DNA of 64,000 bases from an uncultured Lactobacillus sp. (GTDB lineage Bacteria > Bacillota > Bacilli > Lactobacillales > Lactobacillaceae), in assembly GCA_937874695.1 (NCBI GenBank), contig CALNAJ010000029.1:183265-247264 (forward strand). Reading direction: 5' to 3'. Positions 8,445-16,945 of the stretch are shown here, in pieces. The position numbers and the translations under genes are program-made. Each line of letters begins with the position of its first letter. Position 1 is the first letter of the stretch. The notes beneath the pieces are model-generated. The model ran no database searches. It saw only the letters and a list, made by a program, of their open reading frames with translations, and was not told the origin of the DNA.

Positions 8445-9338
8445 TTATTGCCAAAACCGCCGTGCACCAGCGTATTCAGGGGCAAAAGCAGATTTCGCCA
8501 TACTAATCTCTTCAACCTGTCCACCAGGCTTAGGCGCATGCAGGATCTGCCCAGCACCAGCGTACAGGCCCACGTGATGAATGTCTCCCGTACCGTGATC
8601 CGTAGCGAAGAAGACCAGGTCACCTGCTGTTAATTCTTCAGGTGCCACGGGATAACCGTTAGCAAACTGATCCTGCGCGTCACGTGGCACGGGAATCCCC
8701 AATGCCCGATGCAGGGCATAAATGAAGCCCGAACAGTCAAAGCCCGCTGGGGTCAAGCCACCCCAGAGGTAAGGCGTATCGATAAACTGGTGCCCTAATG
8801 CAAGGATTCGATCCCCATCATCCACACCGGTTACGCCGAGTTGCGCTGCCGCTGCTGGAATCTGACCGGACCCTAATGGCGTGACCACTTGAATCCACTC
8901 AGCGTCCTGGCTCGTCGTGGTTAGGATTGTCCCCATTGGCAAGGTCAAGACTGGCTGTTGATCAGCATCCAATAACGTCGTCGTTGGCTGAACCAAGCGA
9001 ACCGTCGTCGTTGGATACTCCAGTTCAGCATCGCTGGTCGTCAGTTGGGCCATCGGAATCCAGCCGGGATAGCCCCGTCGTTCCAAACGATTGGCTTGCC
9101 GCGTCACAAAGACATGGGCCCAATCACCCTCCTGCCGATCCAAAACGACCCGATCGTTAAACAACGCTTCGGTGACGATACCATTCGTATCCGCTAAACG
9201 CTGGCGATCGGCCGGTTGCAGGGATGCCAACCACGCCGTCAAGTCACCGTCTTGCAAATACGTCTGATCAGTCTCCGTGGCTACCGTCGGTGCGGACCAC
9301 ACTAATGCCGTGGGAACCTTAATCCGTCGAATCTCCAT
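8445..9338 (-). CDS. SH3-domain NlpC/P60 muropeptide peptidase (YkfC-like)
   Basis: The 297-residue protein resembles gamma-D-glutamyl-diamino-acid endopeptidases (dipeptidyl-peptidase VI / YkfC type) that trim peptidoglycan stem peptides. There is no signal peptide, so it is probably cytoplasmic and acts on imported muropeptides. Two SH3-like regions occupy roughly residues 1-170. The C-terminal NlpC/P60 domain has FDCSGF (catalytic Cys), HHVGLYAG (His) and HAPKPGG (third His), all intact. GGAGG stands 8 nt before ATG 9338. A recycling role agrees with murQ about 6 kb away, though the two are not in one operon. Confidence 0.88.
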   Translation of the reverse strand: MEIRRIKVPTALVWSAPTVATETDQTYLQDGDLTAWLASLQPADRQRLADTNGIVTEALFNDRVVLDRQEGDWAHVFVTRQANRLERRGYPGWIPMAQLTTSDAELEYPTTTVRLVQPTTTLLDADQQPVLTLPMGTILTTTSQDAEWIQVVTPLGSGQIPAAAAQLGVTGVDDGDRILALGHQFIDTPYLWGGLTPAGFDCSGFIYALHRALGIPVPRDAQDQFANGYPVAPEELTAGDLVFFATDHGTGDIHHVGLYAGAGQILHAPKPGGQVEEISMAKSAFAPEYAGARRFWQ

Positions 9339-9450
9339 TAAAACCGCCTCCAGTTTCTTTACCCCAATCTTACCAATAATTCGGTCAACTTACTAGATTG
9401 TTCTGTAACTTACGTGATTGTTTCGATAACTAGTTGCTAAACTAGCTCGT

Positions 9451-9486
9451 AAAAAAGTCACGCTAGTTGCGGAGGCCTAACGTGAC
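9451..9486 (-). terminator. Terminator of tkt
   Basis: On the minus strand GTCACG and CGTGAC (9481-9486 and 9457-9462) form the stem, followed by six T residues. Confidence 0.85.
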
Positions 9487-9520
9487 TGGAGAACGTATTA
9501 TTATAGTAGAAACTTTTCTT

Positions 9521-11542
9521 TTACAGCAAATCTAGATAGGCTTGAACAACATTTTCCGGGGTGAAACCAGCCATTTCAACGACGGCAGTTCCGTTACCAC
9601 TAGCCCCGAAGTGTTCCTGTGTCAGTGCAATGCCGTCAAGACCAACGTAGCGGTACCAGCTGGCGCCACTTGCCATTTCAACCGCAACTCTGCGGCGAAG
9701 ATGCTTGGGTAACACACTCTCTTGGTAATCAGCAGATTGCGTGCTGAATTTCTCAAAGCTAGGAATTGAAACCACCCGAACATCATGGCCAATTTCAGCC
9801 AACCGTTGTTGCGCATCCACCGCCAACTTCACTTCGGAACCTGATGCCATCAGGATTCCTTCAGCTTCATGTTGGGCATCCGTAACAATGTAACCCCCAC
9901 GCTTCACACCGGCGCGCACCTTAGCGGCTGGTTTTGGTAAGGTTGGTAAGCCCTGACGCGTCAAAATGATGGCCGTTGGGTGATCCGTTGCAGAGATGGC
10001 TTGTTCCCAAGCCGCCACCGTTTCGTTTCCGTCGGCTGGCCGGTAAACCGTCAGACCTGGGATGGACCGTAACGCTGCCAACTGCTCAACGGGTTCGTGG
10101 GTTGGACCATCTTCCCCAACAGCTAAGGAATCGTGGGTGAAGACATAGGTAACGGGTAACTTTTGTAATGCCGCTAACCGAATTGCCGGCTTCATGTAGT
10201 CAGAGAAGACGAAGAACGTCGACCCATAGACGCGCGTCCCCCCGTGCAAGGCAATACCGTTCATCGCAGCGGCTTCGGCAAACTCACGAACCCCAAACCA
10301 GAGATTCTTGCCGGTTGGATTGTCCCGACTGAAGCGATCCTCATCGACAACGTTGGTCTTGTTCGAGCTGAACAGGTCGGCTGATCCACCCCACAGGTTC
10401 GGGCAAGCCGCGCTCAACCGTTGGAGAATCTCATGACCACTGGCCCGAGATGCCAGCGCATCCTTCTTGTAATACGTTGGCAGGCTTTCCGTATAGTCGG
10501 CAGGTAAGCTTTGACTAATACCCTGGGCAAATCGCGCAGCTAGCGTTGGTTCAACTGCCGAGTAGCGGGTAACCAAGTTGGACCATTCCTGGTGGCTAGC
10601 CCAGCCACGTGATTTCACCGTACTTTGGAACCGCTCAGTAACGGCTGTCGGTACCGTGAAAGGATCGTTATCCCAGTTGTAGAACTCACGGGTAGCGGCC
10701 AGGTCTTCTGCATTGAGTGGAGCCCCATGCACCTTATTCGTCCCTTGGTGAGGACTACCGGCGCCAATGACCGTTTTAACTTCGATCAATGTTGGCCCAG
10801 ACTGATTGTCCTTAGCGGCATTGATGGCGGCATCGATAGCGTCTAAGTCATTGCCATCGGCAACCCGCAGATAGTTCCAGCCGTAGCTTTCAAACCGGCC
10901 AGCCACGTCATCGTGGCAAGCGTTGGAAAGTGGCCCATCCAAGGACACATCATTTGAATCATATAAGACGATTAATTTATTTAATTTTAACTGACCGGCG
11001 AGGCTTGCTGACTCGGCAGCGACCCCTTCCATCAGGTCTCCATCCCCACAGATGGCGTAAGTATAGTGATCGACCACGTTATATTCGGCACGGTTGTATT
11101 CAGCACCCAAGTGCATTTCGGCCATGGCCATCCCCACGGCCATCCCAATCCCTTGTCCCAAAGGACCAGTCGTGGCATCAACCCCTGGCGTCACCCCATG
11201 TTCAGGATGTCCCGGTGTCTTGCTGCCAACTTGCCGGAAATTCATCAGATCTGACTTACTCAACGCAAACCCACTGAGGTGCAGCAGACTGTAGAGCATT
11301 GCTGAACCATGGCCAGCTGACAAGACGAACCGGTCGCGGTTGAACCATTGTGGGAAGGATGGGTCAATGCGTAAGTGCCGGGAGAATAAAACATAAGCCA
11401 TTGGTGAAACCCCCAAAGGTAAGCCAGGATGACCGGAACGAGCCCGCGAAATCATATCCATACTGAGCATCCGAACGGCCGTCACCGCTTGCGTATCAAC
11501 TTCATCAAAATCTGCTTTTTTAACTGCTTTTTCATTCAACAT
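9521..11542 (-). CDS. tkt: Transketolase
   Basis: Transketolase moves two-carbon units between sugar phosphates in the non-oxidative pentose phosphate pathway with thiamine diphosphate. The 673-residue length is normal. Visible motifs are the cofactor-binding GDGDLMEGVAAE (about residue 165), the N-terminal GHPGLPLG and GPLGQGIGMAVGMA, and the pyrimidine-domain signature HDSLAVGEDGPTHEP (about residue 475). The start at 11542 has GAGG about 12 nt upstream; a TTG directly after it is an alternative. A well-formed promoter and a possible leader peptide lie upstream. The terminator downstream makes it monocistronic. Confidence 0.96.
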   Translation of the reverse strand: MLNEKAVKKADFDEVDTQAVTAVRMLSMDMISRARSGHPGLPLGVSPMAYVLFSRHLRIDPSFPQWFNRDRFVLSAGHGSAMLYSLLHLSGFALSKSDLMNFRQVGSKTPGHPEHGVTPGVDATTGPLGQGIGMAVGMAMAEMHLGAEYNRAEYNVVDHYTYAICGDGDLMEGVAAESASLAGQLKLNKLIVLYDSNDVSLDGPLSNACHDDVAGRFESYGWNYLRVADGNDLDAIDAAINAAKDNQSGPTLIEVKTVIGAGSPHQGTNKVHGAPLNAEDLAATREFYNWDNDPFTVPTAVTERFQSTVKSRGWASHQEWSNLVTRYSAVEPTLAARFAQGISQSLPADYTESLPTYYKKDALASRASGHEILQRLSAACPNLWGGSADLFSSNKTNVVDEDRFSRDNPTGKNLWFGVREFAEAAAMNGIALHGGTRVYGSTFFVFSDYMKPAIRLAALQKLPVTYVFTHDSLAVGEDGPTHEPVEQLAALRSIPGLTVYRPADGNETVAAWEQAISATDHPTAIILTRQGLPTLPKPAAKVRAGVKRGGYIVTDAQHEAEGILMASGSEVKLAVDAQQRLAEIGHDVRVVSIPSFEKFSTQSADYQESVLPKHLRRRVAVEMASGASWYRYVGLDGIALTQEHFGASGNGTAVVEMAGFTPENVVQAYLDLL

Positions 11543-11565
11543 TTAATAGATAACCTCACTTTTAT

Positions 11566-11588
11566 GTAGCCGGACCATTCACGGCTAC
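11566..11588 (-). promoter_or_regulatory. Hairpin in the tkt leader
   Basis: GTAGCCG (minus strand, from 11588) pairs with CGGCTAC (to 11566), 7 bp. The stop codon of the putative leader peptide lies in the first arm, and the stem ends about 10 nt before the tkt ribosome-binding site. Confidence 0.45.
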
Positions 11589-11635
11589 CATTTTTGATTG
11601 GCGCATGCATTCGTTGATTTAATCGATATCGTCAA
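11585..11635 (-). CDS. Putative 16-residue tkt leader peptide
   Basis: A TTG codon at 11635 is placed 6 nt after a strong AAGGAG and opens a 16-codon frame reading MTISIKSTNACANQKW, stopped by TAG at 11587-11585. An in-frame ATG at 11641 touches the ribosome site directly. The frame lies between the tkt promoter and tkt, and its stop codon falls inside a hairpin arm. It may be a translated leader or chance. Confidence 0.3.
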   Translation of the reverse strand: MTISIKSTNACANQKW

Positions 11636-11657
11636 CGGCATCTCCTTGACTTTTCTA

Positions 11658-11686
11658 ACTATACCAATTCAACTGAAATAATGCAA
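11658..11686 (-). promoter_or_regulatory. tkt promoter
   Basis: On the minus strand TTGCAT (11686-11681) and TATAGT (11663-11658) are exactly 17 bp apart, giving a leader of about 110 nt. The rest of 11543-11856 holds only the rbsK terminator. Confidence 0.75.
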
Positions 11687-11790
11687 CCACTCTTTTAAAA
11701 GTTATTCTAGCGGCGTTTATAATAACCAGATAGCTGTATAATCAAATATACCGATTCAGTGATGTTGCAACCGGTTGTCTAAAATGCGCA

Positions 11791-11832
11791 AAAAAAAGCA
11801 ATCTTTTCCGAAAATTTCGAAAAAGATTGCTT
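11791..11832 (-). terminator. Terminator of rbsK
   Basis: AAGCAATCTTTT (11796-11807) and AAAAGATTGCTT (11821-11832) form a 12-bp stem, with a T run on the minus strand. Confidence 0.92.
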
Positions 11833-11856
11833 AGTTAGTTAAGTCTTTCAGAAAAC

Positions 11857-12777
11857 TTACTTTTTGCTTGCGGCGATAATTTCATCGTAGGTTGGGATTG
11901 AAGGCATTGCACCCAAACCTTGAACCGTCAATGAACTAGCGCGTTGCGCGAAAGTCAATGCGGATTCAATGTTGCTCAAATCACTCTTCAATTGTGAGCT
12001 CAATGCCCCAATGAAGGTGTCACCGGCTGCGGTCGTATCAACGGCCTTAACCTTGAATGCTGGCACGAAGCCAGATTCCTTTTCGGTCGCGTAGTAAGCA
12101 CCCTTACTCCCAACGGTAATGATCAGGTTCTTGGCACCCATTGCGCGGAACTTGTCAGCGTTGGCGTCCATTGATGCCCGGTCAGTCACTTCGATACCAG
12201 TCAAAACGGCACTTTCAGTTTCGTTAGGTACGACCAAATCAGTCACCTTCAAGATAGCTGGGTCGATCTCAGCGGCTGGCGCAGGATTCAAGATCGTCGT
12301 TACGCCGTGTTGCTTAGCCACCGTGAAGGCAGCCAAGGTTGCAGCTTGGGGCGTTTCAAATTGGGCGATCAGGAAGTCAGCCTTGGCAATGTCGTCTTCG
12401 ACAGCTAAGACTTCAGCATCCTTGATCTGTTGGTTAGAACCACCGTAAACCAAGATACTGTTTTGGCCTTCTTCATCCAAAAGAATGAAAGCAGAACCGG
12501 TACCAACCGTCTTGTCGCTCACAATGGCACTCGTATCGATCTTGTCTTCTTGCAAGGATTCTACCATGAAACGACCGGCATCGTCGTTACCGACTTTACC
12601 AATGAACCGCGTTTCGGCACCGGCACGGGCTGCGGCAACGGCTTGGTTCGCACCCTTCCCACCAGCGGCACTACTCTTGTTTTCAGTTGACAGGGTTTCA
12701 CCTGGTAACGGCATACGGGGAACCCGTAAGGTTGTATCCACGTTGAGACTTCCCAAAACAGTAACTTTGTTTGCCAT
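11857..12777 (-). CDS. rbsK: Ribokinase
   Basis: Ribokinase phosphorylates ribose to ribose 5-phosphate. The 306-residue PfkB-family protein carries the N-terminal GSLNVD, the GGKGANQAVAAARAG motif (about residue 38) and the second PfkB signature DTTAAGDTFIGA with the catalytic Asp (about residue 247). I chose ATG 12777 because the family starts at MANKVTVLGS; the frame is open to 12801, but that stretch contains the ribosome site GGAG itself. It lies downstream of a LacI-type regulator and behind a perfect palindromic operator. No ribose transporter is adjacent, which is unusual for an rbs locus. Confidence 0.95.
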   Translation of the reverse strand: MANKVTVLGSLNVDTTLRVPRMPLPGETLSTENKSSAAGGKGANQAVAAARAGAETRFIGKVGNDDAGRFMVESLQEDKIDTSAIVSDKTVGTGSAFILLDEEGQNSILVYGGSNQQIKDAEVLAVEDDIAKADFLIAQFETPQAATLAAFTVAKQHGVTTILNPAPAAEIDPAILKVTDLVVPNETESAVLTGIEVTDRASMDANADKFRAMGAKNLIITVGSKGAYYATEKESGFVPAFKVKAVDTTAAGDTFIGALSSQLKSDLSNIESALTFAQRASSLTVQGLGAMPSIPTYDEIIAASKK

Positions 12778-12810
12778 AATAAACTTCCACTCCTTAACCA
12801 TTTATCCGTT

Positions 12811-12826
12811 CGTAAAACGTTTTACG
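12811..12826. promoter_or_regulatory. Palindromic LacI-family operator before rbsK
   Basis: CGTAAAACGTTTTACG is a perfect 16-bp palindrome with the central CG typical of LacI/GalR operators. It lies 34 bp before the rbsK start codon and downstream of the LacI-type gene, so that regulator (RbsR) is the likely ligand. Confidence 0.7.
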
Positions 12827-12939
12827 TATTACCGATACGCCCGGTAACCCGTTCAGATTACTACTAGCGTATCATGATTCGAAAAGGCTTACAAGTAAAA
12901 CTTGAAATTTTTTTCAGTTATTTTTTAATATTTGATGAG

Positions 12940-13950
12940 TTATTTACTGACTGGCCCGGTGCTCTCCCGTTCTTTCAATTCAACGGGCAGTTCCACCGTC
13001 TGTGGGTCCAATTGCCGTTTCTGAATCCGGTTAATCAGTAACGTGGTGGCTTGTTCACCCATCGTTACAACGGGTTGATGAACCGTCGTCAACTTGGGAA
13101 CCACATAGTCATCAAGGTCGATGTCATCGTAACCCAAGACGGAGACGTCTTCCGGGACGCGGATTCCCTGTTCGTGGAGCCCCCGAATCAATCCCAGCGC
13201 CATTTCGTCGTTGACCGCAAACACTGCCGTTGGGGCCTGCTTCACCACGCCGGCAGTTGCTTGGTAACCGCCAAGCTTAGTCATTGGTGAAATAATTGTA
13301 TCCTCGGCTTTTAGCGTCACACCGGCCGCCGCCAGAGTGTGCTTAAACCCATCCAGACGCACAATCAAGTTGTCCGTTGGATCCTCTGGCATCACGACCG
13401 CAATCTTCTCGTGACCCAGTGCCAGTAAATGTTCAGCCGCAATCTGGCCCCCACGCTGGTCGTTGATCCGAACGCTATCGAGACTCGGACCCCCATTTTG
13501 GTCAATTAACAGATAGGGAATCCCATTTTTCTTCAAAATATTGTCAATGGCATCAACGGTGATTGAGGAGCTGGCAATGATCAGCCCATCGACAGCCCGC
13601 TTGATCAATTCCTGTAGGTAGTAGCCTTCCAGGTCTTCATCATAATTGGCCCCAAAAATCAATGGAATAAAGTGCCGCTCGCGACTCGTCGACTGAACCC
13701 CTTTAATAAACATACTGAAGAACGGATTTCCCAAGTTAGGCACGATGACCCCAATTGTTTGCGCAGAACGCATAATCAGATTACGCGCGTTAAAATCTGG
13801 CACGTACCCCATCTCTTCTTGGAGCTGGTGCACGCGCGTTCGTGTATCAATGCTGAAACGCTCGCCCTTCCCATTTAGAATCTGCGAAACCGTGGTCACC
13901 GAAACACCGGCGGCCTCTGCCAGGTCTCGAATCGTTACTTTCCGTGTCAT
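12940..13950 (-). CDS. rbsR: LacI-family transcriptional regulator (RbsR-like)
   Basis: A 336-residue LacI/GalR repressor. The N-terminal helix-turn-helix reads TIRDLAEAAGVSVTTVSQIL, followed by the hinge helix with NARNLIMRSAQ, and a periplasmic-binding-protein-like sensor domain from TIGVIVPNLGNPFF to the end. ATG 13950 has GGAGG 5 nt upstream; the open frame to 13962 is too long. Its position directly upstream of rbsK and the palindrome there make ribose or ribose phosphate the likely effector, but this is inference. The symbol follows from context rather than from sequence alone. Confidence 0.85.
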   Translation of the reverse strand: MTRKVTIRDLAEAAGVSVTTVSQILNGKGERFSIDTRTRVHQLQEEMGYVPDFNARNLIMRSAQTIGVIVPNLGNPFFSMFIKGVQSTSRERHFIPLIFGANYDEDLEGYYLQELIKRAVDGLIIASSSITVDAIDNILKKNGIPYLLIDQNGGPSLDSVRINDQRGGQIAAEHLLALGHEKIAVVMPEDPTDNLIVRLDGFKHTLAAAGVTLKAEDTIISPMTKLGGYQATAGVVKQAPTAVFAVNDEMALGLIRGLHEQGIRVPEDVSVLGYDDIDLDDYVVPKLTTVHQPVVTMGEQATTLLINRIQKRQLDPQTVELPVELKERESTGPVSK

Positions 13951-14029
13951 AGCATCCTCCACACCAATCTGTCTAATTCTCTATTGTCCTAAGTATCGGC
14001 AGTTAACCCACCGCACTTGTTCTATAACG

Positions 14030-14035
14030 ATTATA
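14030..14035 (-). promoter_or_regulatory. -10 box of the LacI-type regulator
   Basis: A consensus TATAAT on the minus strand lies about 80 nt before the start codon. The -35 region is poor. Apart from this and the aldo/keto reductase terminator, I see nothing else in 13951-14275. Confidence 0.45.
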
Positions 14036-14220
14036 CCCTATCCTGTGGTCCATTTGCTGAACAATTTTTCTTATTTTGCAGAATAGCATTCGTTATTATC
14101 AAATTTATAGCCAAATCTCGTCAGTTGCTCAGGAGATTGTCTGGTAACTTAACCAACTGGCTGTTCACTATGACCCACCCGTTTTTACCACCAGCTTTGT
14201 TTCCAATGGTTAGCCGGTGT

Positions 14221-14267
14221 AAAAGAAAAGACTGGGCCGTAAGTTAATCCTTGCGTCGTCAGTCTTT
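14221..14267 (-). terminator. Terminator of the aldo/keto reductase gene
   Basis: AAAGACTG and CAGTCTTT (14260-14267 and 14227-14234, minus-strand order) form the stem and run into a TTTTCTTTT tract. Confidence 0.75.
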
Positions 14268-14275
14268 AATCAGTC

Positions 14276-15265
14276 CTAAGCCTTTAAGATTTTGTCGATA
14301 GCATGTAATTCTTCATCGTCAAATTCTAAGTTTTGAACCGCTTTTACGTTTTCATATAAATGTTCAGGTTTGGAAGCACCCGTGATGACACTGGTGATAA
14401 CCGGGTTGTGTAGCAACCAGGCGAGGGCCATGTGGGACAGCTTTTGCCCCCGGCTGTGCGCGATCTTGTTCAAGGCTTGCAGTTTACCAAGCATCTTGTC
14501 GCGGCCTTGTTCCAGAATGTATTCACTAGACCAGTGAATATCAACGTCTTCTGGAATACCGTCCAAGTACTTGTCCGTCAGCAGGCCTTCACACAGTGGT
14601 CCATAGGCGATGGCGCCGGCATTGTTCTTCTGGAGCATATCGAAGAGACCGTCATCATTGGCACTTTGGTTCAACATGTTGTAGGAGACTTGGTCCACGA
14701 CGAATGGCGTGTGCAGATCCTTGAAAATTTTGATCATTGCTTCGGCTTGTGGTGCCGTGTAGTTAGAGATCCCAACGTACAACGTCTTACCTTGCCGAAC
14801 CATGTCATCCAAGGCAACGGCCGTTTCTTCTGGTGACGTTTCGGCGTCGTAACGGTGGCTATAGAAGATATCCACGTAGTCCAACCCCATGCACTTCAGA
14901 GAACGGTCCAGCGAAGCCATCAAAGCCTTACGAGAACTCATTTGGCCGTAAGGTCCTGGCCACATGTGGAAGCCGGCCTTACTACTGATAACCAATTCAT
15001 CCCGGTAAGGTTTTAATTCGCGTTCCAAAACTTCACCAAAAAGACGTTCTGCTTCGTAGGAACCAGGACCGTAGTTGGCGGCCAAGTCAAAGCTAAAGAT
15101 CCCTGCGTCAAACGCCTTTAAGATAATGTCGCGGGTATCGCCGTAATTGGCGCTTTCCCCGTATTTGTGCCACATTCCGAAAGAAATTGCTGGTAATTGA
15201 AAACCAGTATTCCCGGCACGCCGCACTGGAATTTTTTCATAACGATGTTCATCTGCTAAATACAT
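14276..15265 (-). CDS. Aldo/keto reductase, YghZ/Gpr type
   Basis: An NADPH-dependent oxidoreductase of the aldo/keto reductase superfamily (329 residues), closest in style to L-glyceraldehyde 3-phosphate reductases (YghZ, Kv-beta-like). Expected residues are present: Asp and Tyr in FDLAANYGPG, Lys in ISSKAG, a His/Arg in YSHRYD, and the cofactor-binding C-terminal segment with SVITGASKPEHL. ATG 15265 (MYLADEHRYE) is preferred because GGAAGG is 10 nt upstream; ATG 15274 is too close to it. It precedes no other gene before its terminator. The physiological substrate is not known. Confidence 0.88.
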   Translation of the reverse strand: MYLADEHRYEKIPVRRAGNTGFQLPAISFGMWHKYGESANYGDTRDIILKAFDAGIFSFDLAANYGPGSYEAERLFGEVLERELKPYRDELVISSKAGFHMWPGPYGQMSSRKALMASLDRSLKCMGLDYVDIFYSHRYDAETSPEETAVALDDMVRQGKTLYVGISNYTAPQAEAMIKIFKDLHTPFVVDQVSYNMLNQSANDDGLFDMLQKNNAGAIAYGPLCEGLLTDKYLDGIPEDVDIHWSSEYILEQGRDKMLGKLQALNKIAHSRGQKLSHMALAWLLHNPVITSVITGASKPEHLYENVKAVQNLEFDDEELHAIDKILKA

Positions 15266-15336
15266 TTGCCACATTCCTTCCCTTTATGCCTACCTACGAG
15301 TATAAAGGAATTGGTGTGGACCAGTCAAGTTTTACG

Positions 15337-16251
15337 TTAAATCTGATGCACGTCATCGCTAAGTTTGACCGCCTGTGAAACGTGACCACCGGTGGCATCA
15401 AGCAACTTTTTGGCTTCGGCAATTGTCCCCTTCGTTTCAATCAGCACAATGGCCAATGGGACGTTATTACCAGCCCGGTCAAGCGCCCGTTCTGCCGCTA
15501 AAGTCGACGTTTGGGTGGCTTCCGCGATAATCTTCTTGGCCCGTTCAAAGGTCTTGCCGTTGGTTGGCACCACGTTGATCATCAAGTTCTGATAAACCTT
15601 CCCTGACTTCACCATAATCCCAGTCGATAGCATGTTCAACACCATCTTTTCGGCGGTCCCGGCCTTCAGAAGCGTGGCCCCCGTGATCACTTCAGGACCC
15701 ACGACCGGCGTGATTGGATAGTCGGCAAGTCGGGCCAGTGGGCTCTCTTCGATACATGAGAAACCAATCCCGGTAGCGCCGTGCTCCTGAGCAAATTTCA
15801 AGGCCGCAACGGTGTATGGCGTCTGGCCGGAAGCAGCACTGGCCACAACCACATCGTTCTCCGTCAGTTGAACGGCGGCGAGATCATCCTGGGCCAGTTC
15901 CGGTGAATCTTCAACGGAAGGCAGCGTATGAGTCAACGCTTGATTTCCCCCAGCAATCAGGCCAAAAGTCTGCTGCTCGGTCAAGCCGTAAGTCGGTTGG
16001 AGTTCGGTGGCATCAATGACCCCCAACCGGCCAGAAGTCCCCGCGCCCACGTAAATCAGACGCCCACCCTGGTCGAACTTCGGATACGCCGCGTCAATGG
16101 CCGCAGCAATCTCTGGCAACTGTTTTTGCACAGCCCGGGCAACCCGGTGATCCTCGCGATTAATCGTGCCAACCATTTCCAACGTTGATTCACGGTCGAT
16201 GTGCGTCGAGCGGTGGTTTCTCTGTTCTGTAAGTAAGTCATCAAATTGCAT
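15337..16251 (-). CDS. murQ: N-acetylmuramic acid 6-phosphate etherase
   Basis: MurQ cleaves the lactyl ether of N-acetylmuramic acid 6-phosphate, giving N-acetylglucosamine 6-phosphate for reuse. The 304-residue protein has a SIS domain with the signature GAGTSGRLGVIDATE (about residue 57) and the conserved GGNQALTHTLPSVED segment; the C-terminal part has a small helical domain. GGAGG lies 8 nt before ATG 16251. In many bacteria murQ sits with a murP transporter and murR regulator; neither is seen here, so amino sugar uptake must be encoded elsewhere. Confidence 0.95.
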   Translation of the reverse strand: MQFDDLLTEQRNHRSTHIDRESTLEMVGTINREDHRVARAVQKQLPEIAAAIDAAYPKFDQGGRLIYVGAGTSGRLGVIDATELQPTYGLTEQQTFGLIAGGNQALTHTLPSVEDSPELAQDDLAAVQLTENDVVVASAASGQTPYTVAALKFAQEHGATGIGFSCIEESPLARLADYPITPVVGPEVITGATLLKAGTAEKMVLNMLSTGIMVKSGKVYQNLMINVVPTNGKTFERAKKIIAEATQTSTLAAERALDRAGNNVPLAIVLIETKGTIAEAKKLLDATGGHVSQAVKLSDDVHQI

Positions 16252-16584
16252 GGTGTTGACCTCCAACTTTCATTAGACTTGTCAAAATTATGTATTCGCT
16301 TTCATAGTTACTACTCTAGGTATAACATGTTTCATACATAATTTCAATTGTGAATATCAAGCCGGTAATATTCATACTGACTTCCAGCGTTTACAATTCG
16401 AACTCTTTTAAGATCGGTTGCCTGAAAATCAATGACTTTTGGCTCCCTCTTAATTTCAGGCTTTTCTTCGCTAAAACAGTTGTGTGCCCGCACAATTACA
16501 TGCTTAAAACGAATTTTCAAATTGTTTTTAAAAAAGTGAGACAAGATGCCGTAAATTTACATTAGTAATAGTATAGAGGCCTTT
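16252..16584. other. Gene-poor AT-rich stretch with an inverted repeat upstream of murQ
   Basis: AAATTATGTAT (16285-16295) and ATACATAATTT (16334-16344) are an 11-bp perfect inverted repeat 38 bp apart just upstream of murQ and could be a regulator site. Beyond 16345 the DNA is clearly more AT-rich than its neighbours and holds only weak overlapping frames without ribosome sites, where a toxin partner of the antitoxin gene would be expected. Confidence 0.5.
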
Positions 16585-16890
16585 TTAGAGCTTACCATTT
16601 TGATCCAAATACGTCAGCATTGTTGTGACATCAGTAAATACCGGCGAGTCGTCCGGAATCAGGCCCAATTCCTTGGCTTCTATCGCTACCATCGCTCTTC
16701 TAGTCACTGTATTAGGTTCATCCTCATCGGGCGTTAAAACGACAAATGATATCCGATTCTGGACCACAAGTTGCTTTGCCGCTAGGACAAAATACTCATT
16801 CAAAGTTAATCCAACAGCCTGTGACTGAGCAGTCACTGCTTGACGCAGTTGCTGATCTAACGCAATCGTAACGGGTGTTGTACACATCAT
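16585..16890 (-). CDS. RelB/DinJ-type antitoxin, apparently solitary
   Basis: The 101-residue protein resembles RelB/DinJ antitoxins: an N-terminal ribbon-helix-helix region (TIALDQQLRQAVTAQSQAVGLTLNEYFVLAAKQLV) followed by the family-typical QNRISFVV stretch and a flexible acidic C-terminus. Such antitoxins bind a YafQ/RelE-type RNase toxin encoded directly downstream. Here the next 330 bp downstream contain no such gene, so the antitoxin is orphaned or the toxin has been lost. GGAAGGA lies 7 nt before ATG 16890. Confidence 0.75.
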   Translation of the reverse strand: MMCTTPVTIALDQQLRQAVTAQSQAVGLTLNEYFVLAAKQLVVQNRISFVVLTPDEDEPNTVTRRAMVAIEAKELGLIPDDSPVFTDVTTMLTYLDQNGKL

Positions 16891-16945
16891 AATCGCTTCC
16901 TTCCGGCCTCACTATACCACGTGAGATTGTCAAAACCGTCAACGA

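Noticed and set aside
16344..16565. Short frames on both strands downstream of the antitoxin gene
   Set aside because: They overlap each other, start with poor codons and lack ribosome sites. Neither shows the features of a YafQ or RelE toxin.
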